Shown: one piece after another, positions 5,774-8,934 of the stretch
Layout: each line of letters opens with the position of its first letter
Position numbering within the stretch: position 1 is the first letter of the stretch
Assembly (NCBI GenBank): GCA_030428405.1
Contig: JAUIEH010000085.1
Location: forward strand, 1 to 8,934
DNA length: 8,934 nt
Origin: Alphaproteobacteria bacterium
GTDB lineage: Bacteria > Pseudomonadota > Alphaproteobacteria > Caulobacterales > Maricaulaceae
Reading direction: 5' to 3'
Translations under genes and position numbers: made by a program
The notes under the pieces: model-generated
The model's database searches: none
Told to the model about the DNA's origin: nothing
Seen by the model: the letters and a program-made list of their open reading frames with translations, nothing else

Positions 5774-6288
5774 GGCCGACGGTCAAAGCGGCCGGCGTCG
5801 GCGTTTTCGGCTTCGGTCTGGTCCTGGCCATTATCGGAATTTTGCTGTTTGTCGCGCCCTCGCGCATTGGCGGGATCGACGTCGCCATGCCGTGGCTGGC
5901 GGCTGTGACGGCTTATATGTGGGGCGCGCTCAGGCCCGGCATCGCTCAGAGCATCGCCGCCTTCGCGCTCGGCCTTGCGCAGGATTACATCAGCGGCGGA
6001 CCGCTTGGACCGTTCGCACTCGGATTTGTCGTGATTTACGGCGTGGCCGCCCTGCAGCGCGACGCGCTCGCCGGCCAGACGGCCGCAGCGGCCTGGCTCG
6101 GCTTCGCGCTCGCCGTCATCGCCGGCGCGATCGCTGCGTGGATCGTCGGCTGGGTCGGTCTTGGCCGGCCGCCGGGCTTTATGGCGCTCGCGTCTCAGGC
6201 TGTTCTGACCATCGTAGTCGGCGCGCTCGCCGCTCGTCTCCTGGGCGGGTTCGGCTCCGTCGGCGTCGCCAATGCGGAGCGCGCATGA
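5770..6288 (+). CDS. mreD: Rod-shape membrane protein MreD
   Basis: MreD is a polytopic inner-membrane partner of MreC in the elongation complex. The 172-residue protein is hydrophobic throughout, with about five predicted membrane helices. It carries the recognisable MreD stretch R-P-G-I-A-Q, then L-G-L-A-Q-D-Y-I-S-G-G-P-L-G (about residues 72-90). MreD is poorly conserved, so this motif plus position between mreC and mrdA supports the call. The ATG at 5770 sits inside the mreC stop (ATGA), with only a G-run (5759-5769) before it, so reinitiation after mreC is likely. Its stop overlaps the mrdA start in the same way. Confidence 0.94.
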   Translation: MRPTVKAAGVGVFGFGLVLAIIGILLFVAPSRIGGIDVAMPWLAAVTAYMWGALRPGIAQSIAAFALGLAQDYISGGPLGPFALGFVVIYGVAALQRDALAGQTAAAAWLGFALAVIAGAIAAWIVGWVGLGRPPGFMALASQAVLTIVVGALAARLLGGFGSVGVANAERA

Positions 6289-8249
6289 GCCTGCACCGCG
6301 ATCCGAGGCGCGATGAAAGCGCCAAGACTTTTTCCCGGCGCGCCTTTCTTCTGGGCGCGGCCGGCGTCGGCGCATTTGGCGGACTGACGGCGCGGCTCTA
6401 TCAGCTTCAGGTACTTCAGTCTGAAGAATATCAGCTTCTGTCCGACGACAACCAGTTCAACCATTTGCTCGTGCCGCCGAGCCGGGGCCGTATTCTCGAC
6501 CGCTATGGCGCCGTGATTGCGGATAACGAGGAGAATTATCAGGTCTCGGTCATCCCAGAGCGGATCGGCGACCGTGACCGCGCGCTTGAGCGGATATTCT
6601 CGCTGCTCTCGCCCAATGGCGAAATCGATCCCTCGCGTCTGGCGAGCGCGCATCGGCGCATCCGTTCGGCGCGCTCGCATGATCAGGTCGTCATCTCGGA
6701 CAATCTCGACTGGGACGCGTTTGCGCGCGTGAATGTTCTGCGTCCAGAGCTTCCCGGCGTTATCGCGCATGCCGGCGAGACCCGCGCCTATGGCTTGCGC
6801 GACGCCGATGGCGAGCGCAGGCGCGACGCCGACGCCTTCGCGCATGTCGTCGGTTATGTCGCCAAGCCCAACGACACCGCGATCGAAGAACGCTTGTCGA
6901 ATGCGCCAGACGCTCAACAGCGCGCAGCGCTTGCGCGGCTTTTGCGCCATCCGGGTTACCGCGTCGGACGGGCGGGGCTCGAGCTGACGCAAGACCAGCG
7001 CATGCAGGGCGAATGGGGCGAGCTGCGCGTCGAGGTCGACGCCTATGGCCGCGTCATCCGCGAAATCTCGCTCGATCGCGGCACGCGCGCGGGCGAGGAT
7101 CTGCGCCTGACGATCGACGGCCAAGTTCAGGCCTATGCCCAAACGCGTCTGCGCGGGGAAAGCGCGGCCGCTGTCGGCATCAATGTCGAAACCGGCGAGG
7201 TCATCTGCTGCGCCTCCGCGCCGGGCTTCGATCCCAATCTCTTCGCCGCGGGCATTCATCCGCGCGCATATGCGGCACTCGTCAATGACGAGCGCGCGCC
7301 ATTGTTCAACAAGCCGCTGACGGGCGTTTATCCGCCAGGCTCGACCTTCAAGATGATCACCTCGCTTGCAGCCCTGCGCGCCGGTCACAGCCCGAATGAG
7401 CGCGTCTATTGCGGCGGCTCGACCCGGCTTGGCGACCGGACCTTCCATTGCTGGCGGCGCGGCGGGCATGGCTCGGTGAACATGCGCGACGCCATAAAGC
7501 GCTCTTGCGACGTCTATATGTATGAGATGGCGCGGCGCGTCGGCGTTGATGCGTTGGCGGATGAAGCCCATCGCTTCGGTCTGGGCGAGCGCTATCCCTT
7601 CGAGGCGCCTGGCGTGCGCGAAGGTCTCGTGCCGACCGAAGCCTGGAAGCGTGCGCGTTATGATGAACCGTGGGCGGAAGGCGAGACCTTCAACACCGGC
7701 ATCGGCCAGGGCTTCCTTTTGACCTCGCCTTTGCAGCTAGCGGTGATGACGGCGCGCATCGCCAATGGCGGCCGGCCGGTCATGCCGCGCATCGTGCTTG
7801 AGGACGAGCCGTTCCAGCCGGTCGCCATGCCCGAAGACGGCCCGGTCGCCGACGCCGAACATATCGCCCTCATTCGCGACGCCATGCATGGGGTCTGCCA
7901 TGAATGGGGCGGCACGGCGTTCAATGCGCTCGGCCAGGTCGGCGTCGACATTCCAGGCATCGAAATGGGCGGCAAGACGGGCACGAGCCAGGTGCGGCGC
8001 ATCACCGCCGAAGAGCGCGCGCGCGGCGTCATACGCAATCAGGACCTGCCCTGGCGGCGGCGCGATCACGGACTGTTCGTGTGCTTTGCGCCTTATGATC
8101 AGCCGCGCTACGCGGTCTGCGTGGTCGTCGAGCATGGCGGCGGCGGTTCGACGGCGGCGGCGCGTCCGGCGCGCGACATTTTGCGCGAGATCCTGCGCCG
8201 CGACCCGGATTTGCGTGCGGCTCAGGCCGAAGCGGAGGCGGAAACGTGA
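6285..8249 (+). CDS. mrdA: Penicillin-binding protein 2 (elongation transpeptidase)
   Basis: PBP2 crosslinks peptidoglycan during lateral-wall growth, paired with RodA. The 654 residues begin with a basic stretch and S-R-R-A-F-L (17-22), then a short hydrophobic anchor at about 20-36 and L-Y-Q-L-Q-V, typical of class B PBPs. The dimerisation domain holds R-G-R-I-L-D-R-Y-G near 67-75. Transpeptidase motifs are complete: S353-T-F-K356 (SxxK, catalytic Ser), S407-C-D409 (SxD form of motif 2) and K564-T-G566. F-H-C-W-R-R-G-G-H-G, which I recognise from PBP2, supports this over FtsI. GGAG at 6276-6279 lies 5 bases from ATG 6285. That ATG overlaps the mreD stop. The frame is open upstream to 5343, but that part lies across mreC and mreD in a different frame and is not real. 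Confidence 0.97.
   Translation: MSLHRDPRRDESAKTFSRRAFLLGAAGVGAFGGLTARLYQLQVLQSEEYQLLSDDNQFNHLLVPPSRGRILDRYGAVIADNEENYQVSVIPERIGDRDRALERIFSLLSPNGEIDPSRLASAHRRIRSARSHDQVVISDNLDWDAFARVNVLRPELPGVIAHAGETRAYGLRDADGERRRDADAFAHVVGYVAKPNDTAIEERLSNAPDAQQRAALARLLRHPGYRVGRAGLELTQDQRMQGEWGELRVEVDAYGRVIREISLDRGTRAGEDLRLTIDGQVQAYAQTRLRGESAAAVGINVETGEVICCASAPGFDPNLFAAGIHPRAYAALVNDERAPLFNKPLTGVYPPGSTFKMITSLAALRAGHSPNERVYCGGSTRLGDRTFHCWRRGGHGSVNMRDAIKRSCDVYMYEMARRVGVDALADEAHRFGLGERYPFEAPGVREGLVPTEAWKRARYDEPWAEGETFNTGIGQGFLLTSPLQLAVMTARIANGGRPVMPRIVLEDEPFQPVAMPEDGPVADAEHIALIRDAMHGVCHEWGGTAFNALGQVGVDIPGIEMGGKTGTSQVRRITAEERARGVIRNQDLPWRRRDHGLFVCFAPYDQPRYAVCVVVEHGGGGSTAAARPARDILREILRRDPDLRAAQAEAEAET
8234..8238 (+). 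promoter_or_regulatory. Ribosome binding site for rodA inside mrdA
   Basis: GGAGG lies 7 bases before the GTG at 8246. This strong site decides the rodA start at GTG over the in-frame ATG at 8288, which has no comparable site. Confidence 0.6.
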
Positions 8250-8934
8250 GCCTCACATTCAGAACGCCGGACAGCGACTCGCCGTCAATGCGCGGCAAGT
8301 TTTTCGTCATGGGCGCGCAGGGCTGGCTGTTCATCCTGCTCATCACCATGCTCGCCGGCGTCGGCGTCGCCATGCTTTATTCCGTAGGCGACATGTCGTG
8401 GACGCCTTGGGCGGGACGCCACGCCACGCGCTATGCGCTGTTGTTCGCGCTGATGCTCGCTTTGGCGCTGTTGCCGCTGCGTCTCTGGATGACGGCGGCT
8501 TATCCGGCTTATTTCGTCTGGCTGTTATTGCTGGTGGCGGTCGAGCTTTACGGCACGACGGCGATGGGGGCGACGCGCTGGATCGAAATCGGGCCGTTCC
8601 GGCATCAGCCGTCGGAATTCGTCAAGCTGACCACGGTCATGGCGATCGCCAAATATTATAACGACATTCCGTATTCGGCGGTTCGCTCGGGCTTCCCGAT
8701 CGCGCATGTGCCGCCTTTGATGATGATCGCAGTACCGGCGCTCTTGATCGTGCGCCAGCCTGACCTCGGCACGGCGTTGTTGCTCGTCGGCACGGGCGCC
8801 GTCTTGATCTTCCTCTCCGGCCTGCGCTGGCATCTGATCATCGCAGCGACCGTGTTCGGCGCCATCGGCATGTTCGGGCTCTACGCCTTCGGGCTGCGCG
8901 ATTATCAGCGACAACGCATTCTCTCATTCCTCAA
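8246..8934 (+). CDS. rodA: SEDS glycosyltransferase RodA (3' end outside window)
   Basis: RodA polymerises lipid II into glycan strands for the elongation machinery, acting with PBP2 in the inner membrane. The first 229 codons are present, starting at GTG 8246, which overlaps the mrdA stop (GTGA at 8246-8249). Several membrane helices are visible. Family motifs include A-M-G-A-T-R-W-I, then Q-P-S-E-F at 121-125, R-Q-P-D-L-G-T-A-L-L around D173, and Y-Q-R-Q-R-I-L-S-F at the right edge. Together with the mrdA neighbour these point to RodA and not FtsW. The catalytic periplasmic Asp region lies beyond the window. The 14 residues before M15 are polar; ATG 8288 remains a possible internal start. 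Confidence 0.95.
   Translation, partial: MSLTFRTPDSDSPSMRGKFFVMGAQGWLFILLITMLAGVGVAMLYSVGDMSWTPWAGRHATRYALLFALMLALALLPLRLWMTAAYPAYFVWLLLLVAVELYGTTAMGATRWIEIGPFRHQPSEFVKLTTVMAIAKYYNDIPYSAVRSGFPIAHVPPLMMIAVPALLIVRQPDLGTALLLVGTGAVLIFLSGLRWHLIIAATVFGAIGMFGLYAFGLRDYQRQRILSFL

Noticed and set aside
5343..6284. 314-codon upstream extension of the PBP2 frame
   Set aside because: It lies across mreC and mreD in another frame, is rich in Arg and Pro as expected of out-of-frame GC-rich DNA, and the PBP2 homology begins at ATG 6285.
6195..7571. 458-codon minus-strand open frame opposite mrdA
   Set aside because: Antisense frames in GC-rich genes often lack stops; the translation shows no recognisable domain and mrdA is certain.

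Overview
This 8.9-kb window is GC-rich chromosomal DNA from what looks like an alphaproteobacterium. A Caulobacterales/Hyphomonadales-type lineage is my best guess. The reasons are an MreB with a Caulobacter-like length and amphipathic N-terminus, the divergent serB/miaA pair, and a penicillin-binding protein 2 whose N-terminal anchor carries an SRR-F-L motif. Assignment is by recognising protein motifs; no database search was possible. Coding density is very high and there are no RNA genes, insertion sequences, phage genes, CRISPR arrays or defence islands. I do not see a new multi-gene system here.

Layout. Positions 1-726 (minus strand) hold the first 242 codons of serB (phosphoserine phosphatase); its 3' end lies outside the window. 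Twenty bases away on the plus strand is miaA (tRNA dimethylallyltransferase, 747-1679), followed by a divergent ketol-acid reductoisomerase, ilvC-like (1733-2758). Next is a VTT/TVP38-family membrane protein (2862-3575). After a 132-bp gap with a strong hairpin comes the complete rod-shape cluster: mreB (3708-4748), mreC (4769-5773), mreD (5770-6288), mrdA/PBP2 (6285-8249) and the first 229 codons of rodA (8246 to the right edge).

How the genes work together. The right half encodes the elongasome. MreB filaments on the inner membrane connect through MreC and MreD to the glycosyltransferase RodA and the transpeptidase PBP2, which insert lateral-wall peptidoglycan. mreC, mreD, mrdA and rodA are chained by three 4-base stop/start overlaps, so translation is probably coupled. 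The left half holds metabolic and tRNA-modification genes with no functional link to cell shape. The VTT protein sits between the two blocks and could belong to either or neither.

The points most worth a second look are: a conservative change (Glu to Asp) in a metal ligand of the ilvC-like protein next to a one-residue insertion; a basic-free Ala/acidic tail on MreC; the Tat-like PBP2 anchor; a hairpin with an alternative fold in the mreB leader; and the very tight serB/miaA divergent start region.
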